From: Streptomyces gobiensis
GTDB taxonomy: Bacteria > Actinomycetota > Actinomycetes > Streptomycetales > Streptomycetaceae
DNA length: 64,000 bases
Reading direction: 5' to 3'
Assembly (NCBI RefSeq): GCF_021216675.1
Contig: NZ_CP086120.1
Location: 310,001-374,000 of the forward strand
The notes beneath the pieces are model-generated. The model saw nothing but the letters and a program-made list of their open reading frames with translations, was not told the DNA's origin and ran no database searches. Positions 52,823-61,299 of the stretch are shown here, piece after piece; within the stretch, counting starts at the first letter, position 1, and the number at the start of each line of letters is the position of its first letter. The translations under genes were made by a program, and so were the position numbers.

Positions 52823-53611
52823 ATGAGTCCCGCCGCCGACCGTATGCCCGTGCTCTATCTCAGCCATGGCGCACCGCCGCTGGCCGATGATGAGCTGTGG
52901 ACGGGCCAACTGGCCGACTGGTCCGCGCGGTTGCCGCGGCCCCGGGCGATCCTGATCGTCTCCGCGCACTGGGAGTCTGCCCCCGCCACCCTGGGCGCCA
53001 CCACCACGGTGCCGCTGGTGTACGACTTCCACGGCTTTCCCGAGCGCTACTTCCAGGTCACCTACCCCGCCCCCGGGGCGCCGGAGCTCGCCGAACGGAT
53101 CCGGGGCCTGCTCGGCGCCCCGGGCACCCCGGTGCACAGCGCTCCGGAGCGGGGTCTGGACCATGGGGCGTACGTCCCGCTGGCCGAGATGTACCCGGAT
53201 GCGGACATCCCGGTGCTCCAGCTCTCCATGCCCACCCTTGTCCCCGAGCGGCTGCTGGAGCTGGGCCGCAGGCTGGCGCCGCTGCGCGAGGAGGGCGTCC
53301 TGGTCATCGGCAGCGGCTTCTTCACCCATAATCTGCGCGAGCTGGTGTGGGGCGCCGGACCGGACGAGGCCCCGCAGTGGTCCAGGGAGTTCGACGCCTG
53401 GGGCCGGGAAAGGCTGGCCGACGGCGATCTCGACGCCTTGCTGGACTTCGAGCACAAGGCCCCCGCGGGCCGTATCGCCCACCCCCGCACCGAACACTTC
53501 GCCCCGCTCTTCGTCGCCCTCGGCGCGGGTGAGGCAGAGCTGTCCGGTCAGCACACGGTCATCGACGGCTTCTGGGGCGGGCTCGCCAAGCGCTCCCTCC
53601 AACTGGGCTGA
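52823..53611 (+). CDS. DODA/LigB-type extradiol ring-cleavage dioxygenase
   Basis: 262 residues from the ATG at 52823. The metal and catalytic histidines are H15 (YLSHGAPPL), H49 (IVSAHWES) and H114 (GLDHGAYVPL), followed by IGSGFFTHNLREL, as in the YgiD/4,5-DOPA dioxygenase group. It should cleave a catechol ring extradiolly using Fe or Zn. Probably cotranscribed with doxX (16-base gap) under the MarR regulator. The physiological catechol is unknown. Confidence 0.9.
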   Translation: MSPAADRMPVLYLSHGAPPLADDELWTGQLADWSARLPRPRAILIVSAHWESAPATLGATTTVPLVYDFHGFPERYFQVTYPAPGAPELAERIRGLLGAPGTPVHSAPERGLDHGAYVPLAEMYPDADIPVLQLSMPTLVPERLLELGRRLAPLREEGVLVIGSGFFTHNLRELVWGAGPDEAPQWSREFDAWGRERLADGDLDALLDFEHKAPAGRIAHPRTEHFAPLFVALGAGEAELSGQHTVIDGFWGGLAKRSLQLG

Positions 53612-53615
53612 CCGG

Positions 53616-54119
53616 TCAGCTCGATGGCAGCGGCACCGCACGGTCCGGGGCGGCCGGATCGTAGGCGACAGCGTCCGTGGGCCGGTGCCAGTGCAGTAGG
53701 AAGCGCTCCCCCGCCCGATAGGCGTCCAGGCCCGCCCGGCAGTAGGCGACCATATCGTCCGGCAGCGCCCCCAGCGGAAACCAGCTGAGCTCCGAGCACT
53801 TCTCCGGCTCGGCGTTGACCGGCCGCTCATCCTCGGCGAGCCACGCCTCGAAGAACCACCCGATGCGCGGTTCCCCCTCGGGCGCCCGGTGCTGCATCAC
53901 CAGTGCGACCCGCAGCCGGGCCGGGTCGAGTGTCAGCCCGATCTCCTCCTCCGCCTCCCGTGCCATCGCCGCCCGTACATCCTCGCCGTCCTCGACATGA
54001 CCGGAAGGCGCGTGCAACAGCCCGTCCGCGTAGCCGGTACCGGCACGCCGTGCGAGCAGCACCTCAGCGCTGCGGCGCAGGATCAGATGGACATCGACGA
54101 CCTCGGTGTGGCGATTCAT
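53616..54119 (-). CDS. Nudix hydrolase
   Basis: 167 residues from the ATG at 54119. The Nudix box GHVEDGEDVRAAMAREAEEEIG occupies about 40-61 and is intact. VDVHLILRRSAEVLLARRAGTGYADGLLHAPSG precedes it, and PRIGWFFEAWLAEDERPVNAEPEKCSELSWFPL follows. This resembles the mutT/NUDIX proteins that act on nucleoside diphosphate derivatives; the specificity cannot be read. The frame is open far upstream but without RBS. Convergent with the dioxygenase, 4 bases apart. Confidence 0.87.
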   Translation of the reverse strand: MNRHTEVVDVHLILRRSAEVLLARRAGTGYADGLLHAPSGHVEDGEDVRAAMAREAEEEIGLTLDPARLRVALVMQHRAPEGEPRIGWFFEAWLAEDERPVNAEPEKCSELSWFPLGALPDDMVAYCRAGLDAYRAGERFLLHWHRPTDAVAYDPAAPDRAVPLPSS

Positions 54120-54279
54120 AGAGGCGATCCTGTCACTGGGCCTGCTGCGCTGGCGCCCGTTCTTAACCGTCATTGAGCCACCCCTTAACGGGACCATAAG
54201 GATCGCCTCGATTGCCTTCCGAGGACGGAAATGGCTGATGAGCGGGGCTAACGTGCTGATCGCCAGGCGGGATTCAGCC

Positions 54280-54310
54280 ATCGGCGCCGTGACAGGGGGA
54301 CGGCGCCGAT
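54280..54310 (+). promoter_or_regulatory. strong hairpin in the LPMO leader
   Basis: ATCGGCGCCGT (54280-54290) and ACGGCGCCGAT (54300-54310) are perfect 11-bp inverted arms around a 9-base loop, 55 bases before the LPMO start. It could be a transcription-factor palindrome, an attenuator or an mRNA-stability element. Confidence 0.5.
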
Positions 54311-54365
54311 GTCCGGATCCCGGCCCCCCACGCAGCTCAAGTCCCATGGTTAAGGAGTCCCTTCG

Positions 54366-55385
54366 ATGACCGTTCGTCGTAAGGCCACCGCACTCGCCGC
54401 ACTGGGCGTCGCGCCGCTCGCCGTCACCGGCCTGGCCGCCAGCCCGGCAGTCGCGCATGGCTCCATGACGGACCCGGTGAGCCGGGTCTCCGCCTGCTAT
54501 GCGGAGGGCCCGGAGAGCCCACGGTCGGCGGCGTGCAAGGCGGCTGTCGCCGCCAGCGGCGCGCAGGCCTTCTATGACTGGAACGAGGTCAACATCGGTG
54601 ACGCCGCGGGCCGGCACCGGGAGATCATCCCCGATGGGAAGCTGTGTTCCGCGGGCCGCGACAAGTACAAGGGCCTGGATCTGCCGCGCACCGACTGGCC
54701 CGCCGCCAAGCTGAGCAGCGGTGACCACACCTTCACCTACAAGGGCACCGCGCCGCACAAGGGTTCTTTCGAGCTGTACATCACCAAGGACGGCTACGAC
54801 CCGTCCAAGCCGCTGACGTGGTCGGATCTGGAAACCAAGCCCTTTGCCAAGGTCACCGACCCCAGGATGGAGGGTGGCGACTATGTCTTCAACGGCACCA
54901 TCCCCAACAAGTCCGGCCGCCATCTGATCTACAGCATCTGGCAGCGCTCGGACAGCCCGGAGGCCTTCTACACCTGCTCCGATGTCACCTTCGGCGGTGA
55001 CAGCGGTGGATCCGGTACGGGGACCTCGCAGCCCGCTGACTCCCAGCCCGCCGCACCGACCGAGAAGCAGATCGAGGAGAACCGCGACAAGTCAACCGTC
55101 GACCACAACGGCCATGGCGGTGACGGGAAGCACAGCGGCCATGACGAACACGGTGACCAGCAGCCGCAGGGCGACGCCGAGGTGAAGAAGGAAGCCGCCC
55201 CGAACGACACCGCGCAGAACGACACCAGGCCCAAGGGCGGATCCGGGGACGTCAACCTCGCCGAGACCGGCGGTGATGACAGCACCTCGGTGATCGCCAT
55301 GGGCGGGGCCACCGCCCTCGCGCTCGGCGCGGCCGTGCTGTTCGCCACCCTCCGCCGTCGCGCCCTGGGCCGCCACCGCGCCTGA
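54366..55385 (+). CDS. lpmP: cell-wall-anchored AA10 lytic polysaccharide monooxygenase
   Basis: 339 residues; GGAG precedes the ATG. The signal peptide (1-30, ending PAVA) exposes H31 as mature residue 1 (AHGSMTDPVSR). With H121 (SSGDHTFTYKG) it forms the copper histidine brace of AA10 enzymes, and cysteines at 44, 57, 94 and 204 suit disulfides. The tail has a His-rich linker (247-263), then LAETG at 298-302, a membrane helix (309-327) and basic residues, a sortase-E signal. It oxidatively cleaves chitin- or cellulose-like polymer at the cell wall. Its arrangement beside a lipase recalls S. coelicolor LpmP, linked to CslA-glucan and morphology (from memory). Confidence 0.9.
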   Translation: MTVRRKATALAALGVAPLAVTGLAASPAVAHGSMTDPVSRVSACYAEGPESPRSAACKAAVAASGAQAFYDWNEVNIGDAAGRHREIIPDGKLCSAGRDKYKGLDLPRTDWPAAKLSSGDHTFTYKGTAPHKGSFELYITKDGYDPSKPLTWSDLETKPFAKVTDPRMEGGDYVFNGTIPNKSGRHLIYSIWQRSDSPEAFYTCSDVTFGGDSGGSGTGTSQPADSQPAAPTEKQIEENRDKSTVDHNGHGGDGKHSGHDEHGDQQPQGDAEVKKEAAPNDTAQNDTRPKGGSGDVNLAETGGDDSTSVIAMGGATALALGAAVLFATLRRRALGRHRA

Positions 55386-55438
55386 CCCGACCGCCCCGGC
55401 CGCGACCCGCCCGACTGGGCGGCATGGCCCCTCAACGC

Positions 55439-55484
55439 GGCGCCGCCGCCTCCCTGAGATCCCACCTCGGGAGGCGACGGCGCC
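55439..55484. terminator. bidirectional terminator between LPMO and lipase genes
   Basis: GGCGCCGCCGCCTCCC (55439-55454) pairs with GGGAGGCGACGGCGCC (55469-55484), a 16-bp stem with one mismatch and a 14-base loop, between two convergent genes. Confidence 0.75.
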
Positions 55485-55499
55485 GTCCCACTGCCGCCG

Positions 55500-56360
55500 T
55501 CAGGACAGACAGGTGGTCGGTTTGGCGTGCGCCGGATCGAGGGCGTTGGCCGTCTCGTGCCAGGCCATCCGGTCCCACAGCGCGATGCCCACATGCTCGG
55601 AGAAGTTCACCGGGCACAGGTTCTGGAGCAGGACGTTCCGCACGTCCGGGCCGTCCAGGAACTGGGACTGATACGGGGTGACGACCTGGTCGTACCTGGT
55701 GGCGATCACCGTGTACTTCACCCCGGGTACCGTGTCGCCGCCTTCGTTCAGCCGCTTGAGGAACTCCGAACCGGCGATCTGGTCCCGCAGCCCCGGAGCG
55801 GACATGCCAATGGCGTCATCCATACCCGGGAAGTACGTGAGCAGCTTGGTCAACCCGTGCAAGTCGGTGCCCTTGTTGTCCGGCGCGATACCGACCAGGG
55901 CGTTCACCTTCTCCGCGCCGCCCAGGAACGAGAGGTAGTGGCGGGGCATCATGCCGCCCTGTGAATGACCGACGATGTCGACCTCTTGAGTGCCGGTCGC
56001 CTTCAGCACCCTGTCGACATACGCACCCAGCTGTTCAGCGGACTTGTCCACGGGTCCGAGCCCGTGAAAGAAGGGCACGCCGGGCAGTTGCCCGTAGTCG
56101 AGAGAGAAGACGCAGTAGCCGCGCCGTACCAAGTACGGGGCAAGACCGAGCCAGTTGTCGATGGAATTGCCGAACGTGCCGTGTGCCAGCACCACCGCAC
56201 GGGGGTGCTGGGCCGAGGGTTTGCAGGACCAGTCGTTCCAGCCCTTGCTTGTCGTCGTGGTGCTGGAATCCGCGTATGCCGCGCTCGGCAGCAGGGAAAC
56301 CACAACTGCCAGCGCCACCGTCGCCAACAGTCCACGCGCGCGTGACCAGGACACCTTCAT
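55500..56360 (-). CDS. secreted lipase/esterase (alpha/beta hydrolase)
   Basis: 286 residues from the ATG at 56360 with GAGGAG 5 bases upstream. The signal peptide runs to about residue 30 (LLPSAAYA). AVVLAHGTFGNSIDNW gives the HG oxyanion loop. VDIVGHSQGGMMPRHYL holds the nucleophile serine in GHSQG, and NFSEHVGIALWDRMAW probably the catalytic histidine. Three cysteines (WSCKP, GYCVF, NLCPV, and CLS at the end) suggest disulfides. It hydrolyses extracellular esters. In S. coelicolor, from memory, a lipase gene likewise neighbours lpmP. Confidence 0.9.
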   Translation of the reverse strand: MKVSWSRARGLLATVALAVVVSLLPSAAYADSSTTTTSKGWNDWSCKPSAQHPRAVVLAHGTFGNSIDNWLGLAPYLVRRGYCVFSLDYGQLPGVPFFHGLGPVDKSAEQLGAYVDRVLKATGTQEVDIVGHSQGGMMPRHYLSFLGGAEKVNALVGIAPDNKGTDLHGLTKLLTYFPGMDDAIGMSAPGLRDQIAGSEFLKRLNEGGDTVPGVKYTVIATRYDQVVTPYQSQFLDGPDVRNVLLQNLCPVNFSEHVGIALWDRMAWHETANALDPAHAKPTTCLS

Positions 56361-56535
56361 CCGAACTCCTCTATGGGCCTGAGAGGATGTGCGTGAGCCA
56401 TGCCAGTGCCGCGCGGTCCGGACCACGTGCTGCTGAATCTCTGTCAATTTACGGGCGAGTAATGTGCACCGAACAGATGTGTGACGGTGAAGAAAACGTC
56501 ACATGTCCTTCACGGCATGGAAGGATTGCGCGGCG

Positions 56536-57558
56536 TCACGCGACGTCCAGCCGCCCGGCTGGATATGCCGCCCCGGTGCCATAGCGGATACGGGCCCGGT
56601 CCGCCGCGGCCTCGGCCTGGCGGGCCTTCTCCTCCCCGGGGTCAAGGGAGAGCTGATGGGAGGCGAGTTCGGCCGCGGTGAGGTCCTCGGCGCGCAGTGC
56701 GAGGGCGCGTACCCGGGCTCGCTGAAGGCCGAGGGCGTTATGCAGGGCGTACGCGGTGGCGGTCAGCTCAGGGGTGTGGGCGGTGGGTTCGGGCAGTACG
56801 CGGGTGCGGGTGGTCGTGGAGCGGTCGGCGTAGCGGACGGTCAGGGTCAGCGCGCGGGCGACCTGGCTGTCGACCCGCATCCGGAAGCCGAGTTCGTCGG
56901 CGAGGGTGAGCAGGGCGCGGCGGCGCCGGTCCGGGTCCAGCTCGTCGCGGCCGAAGCGGTGTTCGGCGCTGACGGAGCGGGTCGGGGCACTGGGGACGAC
57001 CGGGCTCGGGTCGATGCCGCGGGCGCGGTCGTGGACCCGGCGGGCGGCGGTCGCGCCAAGGACGCGCTGCAGGGTGGCAGGCGATGCCGCGGCGACCCGG
57101 CCGACGGTGTCCAGACCGTACGCGGACAGGGCGCGGGCGGTCGCCGGTCCGACGCCATGCAGCGCGGCCACCGGCTTACGGTCCAGAAAGGCAGCGACGT
57201 CCGCCGGGTTACCGGGGACCGCGCGGACCTGCCCCGGCGGCCCGGTGTGCGCGGCCATCCGGGCGAGCATCGGATTGGCGGCGACGCCCACGGTGCAGTC
57301 GACGCCGTGCAGGGCCAGTGCGCGGACCCGGATGACCCCGGCCAGCTCGATAGCGGTCCGGTTGAAGTAGCGCAGCGCACCCCCTACATCGGCGAGTGCG
57401 GCATCAGGTGGAAGGGCCTGCACCACAGGGGTGATGCCGGCGATCAGTTCGAGGAGACCGGGATAGCCCTCCGGGGTGTGCCCTTCGCCGAAGTGCACAT
57501 ACAGCACATGCTCCTGGGCCTCTTGCCCCTTTCCGTTCGTTCTGTTCGTTCCGTTCAT
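56536..57558 (-). CDS. ImuB-like, catalytically degenerate Y-family polymerase (mutasome subunit)
   Basis: 340 residues, starting at the ATG 57558 in an ATGA overlap with dnaE2 and preceded by GGGAG. The Y-family layout is kept: VGVAANPMLARMAAH in the palm, PVAALHGVGPATARALSAYGLDTVGRVAA as the thumb helix-hairpin-helix, and a little-finger domain. The motif-I aspartate (normally DMDCFF) is replaced by LYVHFGEGHT, and the SIDE motif reads DAALADVGGAL. Polymerase activity is therefore unlikely. QLSLDP near 302-307 looks like a beta-clamp motif. Coupled to DnaE2, it probably acts as an adaptor that brings DnaE2 to the clamp during SOS mutagenesis. Confidence 0.82.
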   Translation of the reverse strand: MNGTNRTNGKGQEAQEHVLYVHFGEGHTPEGYPGLLELIAGITPVVQALPPDAALADVGGALRYFNRTAIELAGVIRVRALALHGVDCTVGVAANPMLARMAAHTGPPGQVRAVPGNPADVAAFLDRKPVAALHGVGPATARALSAYGLDTVGRVAAASPATLQRVLGATAARRVHDRARGIDPSPVVPSAPTRSVSAEHRFGRDELDPDRRRRALLTLADELGFRMRVDSQVARALTLTVRYADRSTTTRTRVLPEPTAHTPELTATAYALHNALGLQRARVRALALRAEDLTAAELASHQLSLDPGEEKARQAEAAADRARIRYGTGAAYPAGRLDVA

Positions 57559-60500
57559 CCCGGGCTCCCTGGGCTGGAGTGCCACAGCTTGCGGCCGTTC
57601 TTCATGGACTCGCCCGGGGGCTGGAGGTCGGCCCAGGGGTGCAGCTCATAACCGGTCTCCAGCCGGATACCGCGGTCGGGCGCGGTGAATACGCTGTCCG
57701 CCGCCGCGTGTTCCGCCAGCCGGGCCGCGACCGCGTCCAGACCGCCGGTGCGGCGGAGCTCGGCCAGCTCGGCAAGGTCCCAGGCGGCGGCGCCGACCAC
57801 GCTGAGGCTGCGCGGGCCGCGCCGCTGGACGGTGCCCCGTACGAGCAGCAACCAGGAGTGGAAGACCGTATGCGCGCAGGCGGCGTGGCTGTCCTCGAAG
57901 AACGCGAGGTCGGCCAGGCCGGTCCCATCGTCCAGGGTCACGAAAATGACCCGCTTGCCGGAACGGATCGGCGGGGTCTGGGTGGCCGCCTTGGCGCCCG
58001 CGACCAGGACCGTATCGCCGTGCCGTGCCTCACTCAGCCGCTGCGCGGAGCACACGCCCAGCTCGGTCAGGAACTCCTGGTGATCGCCCATGAGATGGCG
58101 GGACGCGTCCATGCCGAGGACACCGAGTTCGGCACTGAGGCGTTCCTCGCGATCGAGGTCAGGCAGGCCGGCGGGCGGCGGAGCCGTGGCCTCCGCCAGC
58201 GGCAGCTGCGCTGCCCCTTTGCTGGCGCCTCGCTGTCCACGGTGGAGTTCGGCGATATGCAGCAGCAGATCGCGGCGGTTGCCGCCGAAGGCGTCCAGCG
58301 CGCCGACCCGGGCGAGGTTCTCAGCGACCGGGCGAGACGGGCGGGCCCGGCTCAGCAAGTCGTGCAGTGAGCCATACGGCCGCCCAGCGGCGATCCGCTT
58401 CGCATCGGCTCCGCTGATGCCCCGCACTTCACTGAGCGCGAGACGGATACCCCACACCCCGGACTCAGACTCCAGTTCGATTCGATAAGCGACATCGGAG
58501 CGGTTCACATCCAAGGGCAGGATCGGCACCCCGCGTCGCCGGGCGTCCGCCAGCAGCAGCCGCTTGGGATACATCCCCGGATCGTGGGTGAGCAGCCCGG
58601 CGTAGAAGGCCGCAGGGTGGTGCGCCTTGAGCCAGGCGGACTGATAGGTGGGCACCGCGAACGCGACGGCGTGCGCCTTGCAGAAGCCATACGCCCCGAA
58701 CGCCTCGATGATCTCCCAGGTACGGGCGATCACCCCTGGCTCATAGCCGCGCCGGGCCGACTCCCGCTCGAACCAGGCCCGGACACGTGGCTGCAACTCG
58801 GGGTCGCCCAGCGCACGCCGCGTCTCGTCCGCGTGGGAACGGTCGCAGCCGGTCATCACGCCCAGCATCTCGATGATCTGCTCATGGAAGACGACCACGC
58901 CATACGTCTCACGCAGGACGGGCTCCAGATCCCGATGCGGATACCGGACGGGCTTCTTTCCATGCCGGGCATCGATGAACGGCCGCACCATGTCGGCGGA
59001 GACCGGCCCGGGGCGGAAGAGCGAGATATCGACCACCAGGTCATGGAAGGTGCTGGGCTGCAGCCGTCCGATCAGATCGCGCTGGCCCGGTGATTCGATC
59101 TGGAAACAGCCGAGCGTTTCGGCTGAACGGATCAGCTCATACGTCCTGGGGTCACCGGACTCCACCGTGTCCAGGTCGATCCGCCGCCCGGTGGCCCGCG
59201 CCACCTCCCGTACCGCGTGGGCCATCGAGGACTGCATCCGCACCCCGAGCACATCGAGCTTGAGCAGCCCGAGCTTCTCCACATCGTCCTTGTCGAACTG
59301 CGACATGGCGAAGCCCTCGCCGCTGGTCGGCACCACGGGGGTACGGGCCCGCAGCGAAGCGTCCGACAGCAGCACCCCGCATGGATGCATGGCGACCCCG
59401 CGCACCAGGCCGTCCAGCGCCTCGACCAGCTCCCACATCCGGGGCCCGTACCGCTCGGCGTCGATGGCACGCAGCTCGGGCAGCTCGGCGAGCGCACTGC
59501 GCGCGTCCCGGGCCCGGATATGCGGAAAGGCCTTCGCCAGCTCGTCCACTTCGGCCGGGTCCAGGCTGAGGGCGGCTCCCACGTCCCGGATGGCGTGCCG
59601 CACCCGGTAGGTCTCGGGCATGGCGACGGTCGCCACCCGCTCCGCACCGAAGCGGTCGAAGATCGCCCGGTATACCTCCAGCCGCCGGGCGGACTCCACA
59701 TCGATATCGATGTCCGGAAGGGCCTGCCGGTGCTCGGAGAGAAAGCGCTCCATCAGCAGCCCGTGCCGGACGGGGTCGGCGGCGGCGATCCCCAGCAGAT
59801 GGTTGACCAGTGACCCGGCGCCGGATCCCCGGGCCGCGACCCGGATTCCCCGTCGCCGTACATCATCGACGACCTGCGCGACGGTGAGGAAGTACGAGGC
59901 GAAACCATGCCCCTCGATCACCTGCAGCTCCTCATCGAGCCGTGCCCATCTTCCCCGGTCATCCGCATAGCCCCGGGCTACCATCCCGGCGGCGCAGCGG
60001 GACCGCAGGACGCGTTCAGCGGTGCGCCGCCCGGTACCGACCAGCTGCGGCTCGGGGAAGTGTGCTTCTCCTATCCCCAGATCCTCGTCCGGGTCCACCC
60101 GGCACTCGCCGGCGGTCTCCTCGGTCAGGGTCAGCAGCCGGTGCGCCGTGGACCGCCGGTATCCGGCCGCTTCGGCGATCTCCTCAGCGATACGGGCCAT
60201 CTCATCCGGCCCCTTCAGCCACCGCTGCCCGTTGTCCAGACCCCTGGCCGGGTCGATGGGGATGAGCCGCCGCGCCGCGTCCAGCACATCGGCGACCGGG
60301 CCCTGGCCAGGGTCGGCGTAGCGCACGGCGTTGGTCAGTACCGGCTTGACCCCCTGCTCGGCGGCGAGGCCCAGCATCCGGGCGGCCTCCCGGAGCGGGG
60401 CGGACCCCACGACCTCCAGGCGCAGCGCGTCCCCGAACAGCTCGCGCCAGGGCATCAGCAACCGCACCGCCCGGTCGGGCCGCCCGGCGGCCAGCGCCCG

Positions 60501-60959
60501 GCCGACGCCGGACTGCGGCCCCAGCAGCACGGTCACCCCGTCCCCGTACAGATCCGCCCACTCCAACCGGGGCCGCTCGCGCTCTCCCGCGTGGGCAGCC
60601 GTCACCATCCGGCACAGCTCAGCCCACCCGACGGCCCCGTCCCGGGCCAGCAGGACGGCCCGCTGCCCCGGCTCATCGACAAAGGCGCCGCCCCGGACCG
60701 GCGCCCGCCGTCGTACGGCACCGCCCCGGCTCTCGGCCGGCCGTTCTTCCACGGCCAGCTCCACCCCGTACACCGCGCGTACCCCGGCCGTCTCGCAGGC
60801 CGTGGCGAACCGCACCGCACCAGCGAGGGTGTCCCGGTCGGTCAGCGCGAGCGCGTCCATCCCCCGCTCAGCGGCCCGCTCGGCCAGCCGCTCGGGGTGT
60901 GAGGCGCCGTAGCGCATGGAGAAGCCGGATACGGCATGTAGATGCGTAAATCTGCCCAT
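57555..60959 (-). CDS. dnaE2: error-prone DNA polymerase DnaE2
   Basis: 1134 residues starting at the ATG 60959, 6 bases after AAGGAG; the ATG at 60965 abuts that RBS. An N-terminal PHP domain (FTHLHAVSGFSMRYGASHPERLAERA) is followed by the polymerase palm (ARGSGAGSLVNHLLGIA; catalytic aspartates in PDIDID at 415-420). The GVVVFHEQIIEMLGVMTG region, ISGADAKRIAAGRP HhH and a C-terminal OB fold (VIFVTLDDGTGLADLAFFE) come after. It performs translesion synthesis in DNA-damage mutagenesis. A near-consensus LexA box lies 80-93 bases upstream, and the ImuB-like gene follows with a 4-base overlap. Confidence 0.95.
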   Translation of the reverse strand: MGRFTHLHAVSGFSMRYGASHPERLAERAAERGMDALALTDRDTLAGAVRFATACETAGVRAVYGVELAVEERPAESRGGAVRRRAPVRGGAFVDEPGQRAVLLARDGAVGWAELCRMVTAAHAGERERPRLEWADLYGDGVTVLLGPQSGVGRALAAGRPDRAVRLLMPWRELFGDALRLEVVGSAPLREAARMLGLAAEQGVKPVLTNAVRYADPGQGPVADVLDAARRLIPIDPARGLDNGQRWLKGPDEMARIAEEIAEAAGYRRSTAHRLLTLTEETAGECRVDPDEDLGIGEAHFPEPQLVGTGRRTAERVLRSRCAAGMVARGYADDRGRWARLDEELQVIEGHGFASYFLTVAQVVDDVRRRGIRVAARGSGAGSLVNHLLGIAAADPVRHGLLMERFLSEHRQALPDIDIDVESARRLEVYRAIFDRFGAERVATVAMPETYRVRHAIRDVGAALSLDPAEVDELAKAFPHIRARDARSALAELPELRAIDAERYGPRMWELVEALDGLVRGVAMHPCGVLLSDASLRARTPVVPTSGEGFAMSQFDKDDVEKLGLLKLDVLGVRMQSSMAHAVREVARATGRRIDLDTVESGDPRTYELIRSAETLGCFQIESPGQRDLIGRLQPSTFHDLVVDISLFRPGPVSADMVRPFIDARHGKKPVRYPHRDLEPVLRETYGVVVFHEQIIEMLGVMTGCDRSHADETRRALGDPELQPRVRAWFERESARRGYEPGVIARTWEIIEAFGAYGFCKAHAVAFAVPTYQSAWLKAHHPAAFYAGLLTHDPGMYPKRLLLADARRRGVPILPLDVNRSDVAYRIELESESGVWGIRLALSEVRGISGADAKRIAAGRPYGSLHDLLSRARPSRPVAENLARVGALDAFGGNRRDLLLHIAELHRGQRGASKGAAQLPLAEATAPPPAGLPDLDREERLSAELGVLGMDASRHLMGDHQEFLTELGVCSAQRLSEARHGDTVLVAGAKAATQTPPIRSGKRVIFVTLDDGTGLADLAFFEDSHAACAHTVFHSWLLLVRGTVQRRGPRSLSVVGAAAWDLAELAELRRTGGLDAVAARLAEHAAADSVFTAPDRGIRLETGYELHPWADLQPPGESMKNGRKLWHSSPGSPG

Positions 60960-61038
60960 CCGCATCTCCTTGCCACTTAGCCACCCCCTGCCCGTTTCGG
61001 CTCATCCGTCCCTCTGAACACCACCCTAAACCAGATCT

Positions 61039-61052
61039 CGAATGCACGTTCG
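61039..61052. promoter_or_regulatory. LexA (SOS) box before dnaE2
   Basis: CGAATGCACGTTCG differs by one base from the actinobacterial LexA consensus CGAAC-N4-GTTCG. It is 80 bases before the dnaE2 start, so the dnaE2-imuB-like operon should be induced by DNA damage. Confidence 0.8.
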
Positions 61053-61074
61053 AACACACCGTGAGGGCGTCTTC

Positions 61075-61110
61075 CTGAGGGCCTCTGTACTTCTGAGGAC
61101 CTCTGTACGT
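61075..61110. repeat. two 18-bp tandem direct repeats
   Basis: The units at 61075-61092 and 61093-61110 read CTGAGGRCCTCTGTACKT and differ at two positions. They lie between the LexA box and the MITE-like element, upstream of dnaE2. The unit contains CTCTGTAC; no known protein site was recognised. Confidence 0.8.
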
Positions 61111-61127
61111 ACGCGGCCGTGGCTTTA

Positions 61128-61287
61128 GGGGGTGTCTGGTGGGTCTCCGTGGAGGGAGGAGCGGCGTCTGGTGCGTGCGATCGCAAGGCGGAGGAGGAAG
61201 CCAACCTGGTTGGTTGGCGACCGACGACAACGCAGCGAGCGTGCGTGCCAGGCGTCGCGACGCCACGGAGATCCACCAGACACCCCC
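61128..61287. mobile_element. 160-bp MITE-like element with TA target duplication
   Basis: Terminal inverted repeats of 25 bp, GGGGGTGTCTGGTGG... (61128-61152) and its complement (61263-61287), match at all but one position. They are flanked on both sides by TA (61126-61127 and 61288-61289). The interior of about 110 bp has further partly complementary sequence and no transposase. The features fit a non-autonomous miniature element mobilised by a Tc1/mariner- or IS630-type enzyme; that family assignment is inferred from the TA. It separates dnaE2 from the S4-domain gene. Confidence 0.8.
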
Positions 61288-61293
61288 TACAGT
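61288..61293 (+). promoter_or_regulatory. -10 hexamer for a leaderless S4-gene transcript
   Basis: TACAGT fits the actinobacterial TANNNT -10 motif and ends 6 bases before the ATG at 61300, so transcription would begin at or next to the A of the start codon. Its TA is also the right-hand target duplication of the MITE-like element, so any -35 sequence lies inside that element. Confidence 0.55.
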
Positions 61294-61299
61294 CGTGGC

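Noticed and set aside
54120..54365. Possible c-di-AMP riboswitch before the LPMO
   Set aside because: Cell-wall enzymes in Streptomyces often have this switch, but I could not match its conserved core. Only a simple hairpin is visible.
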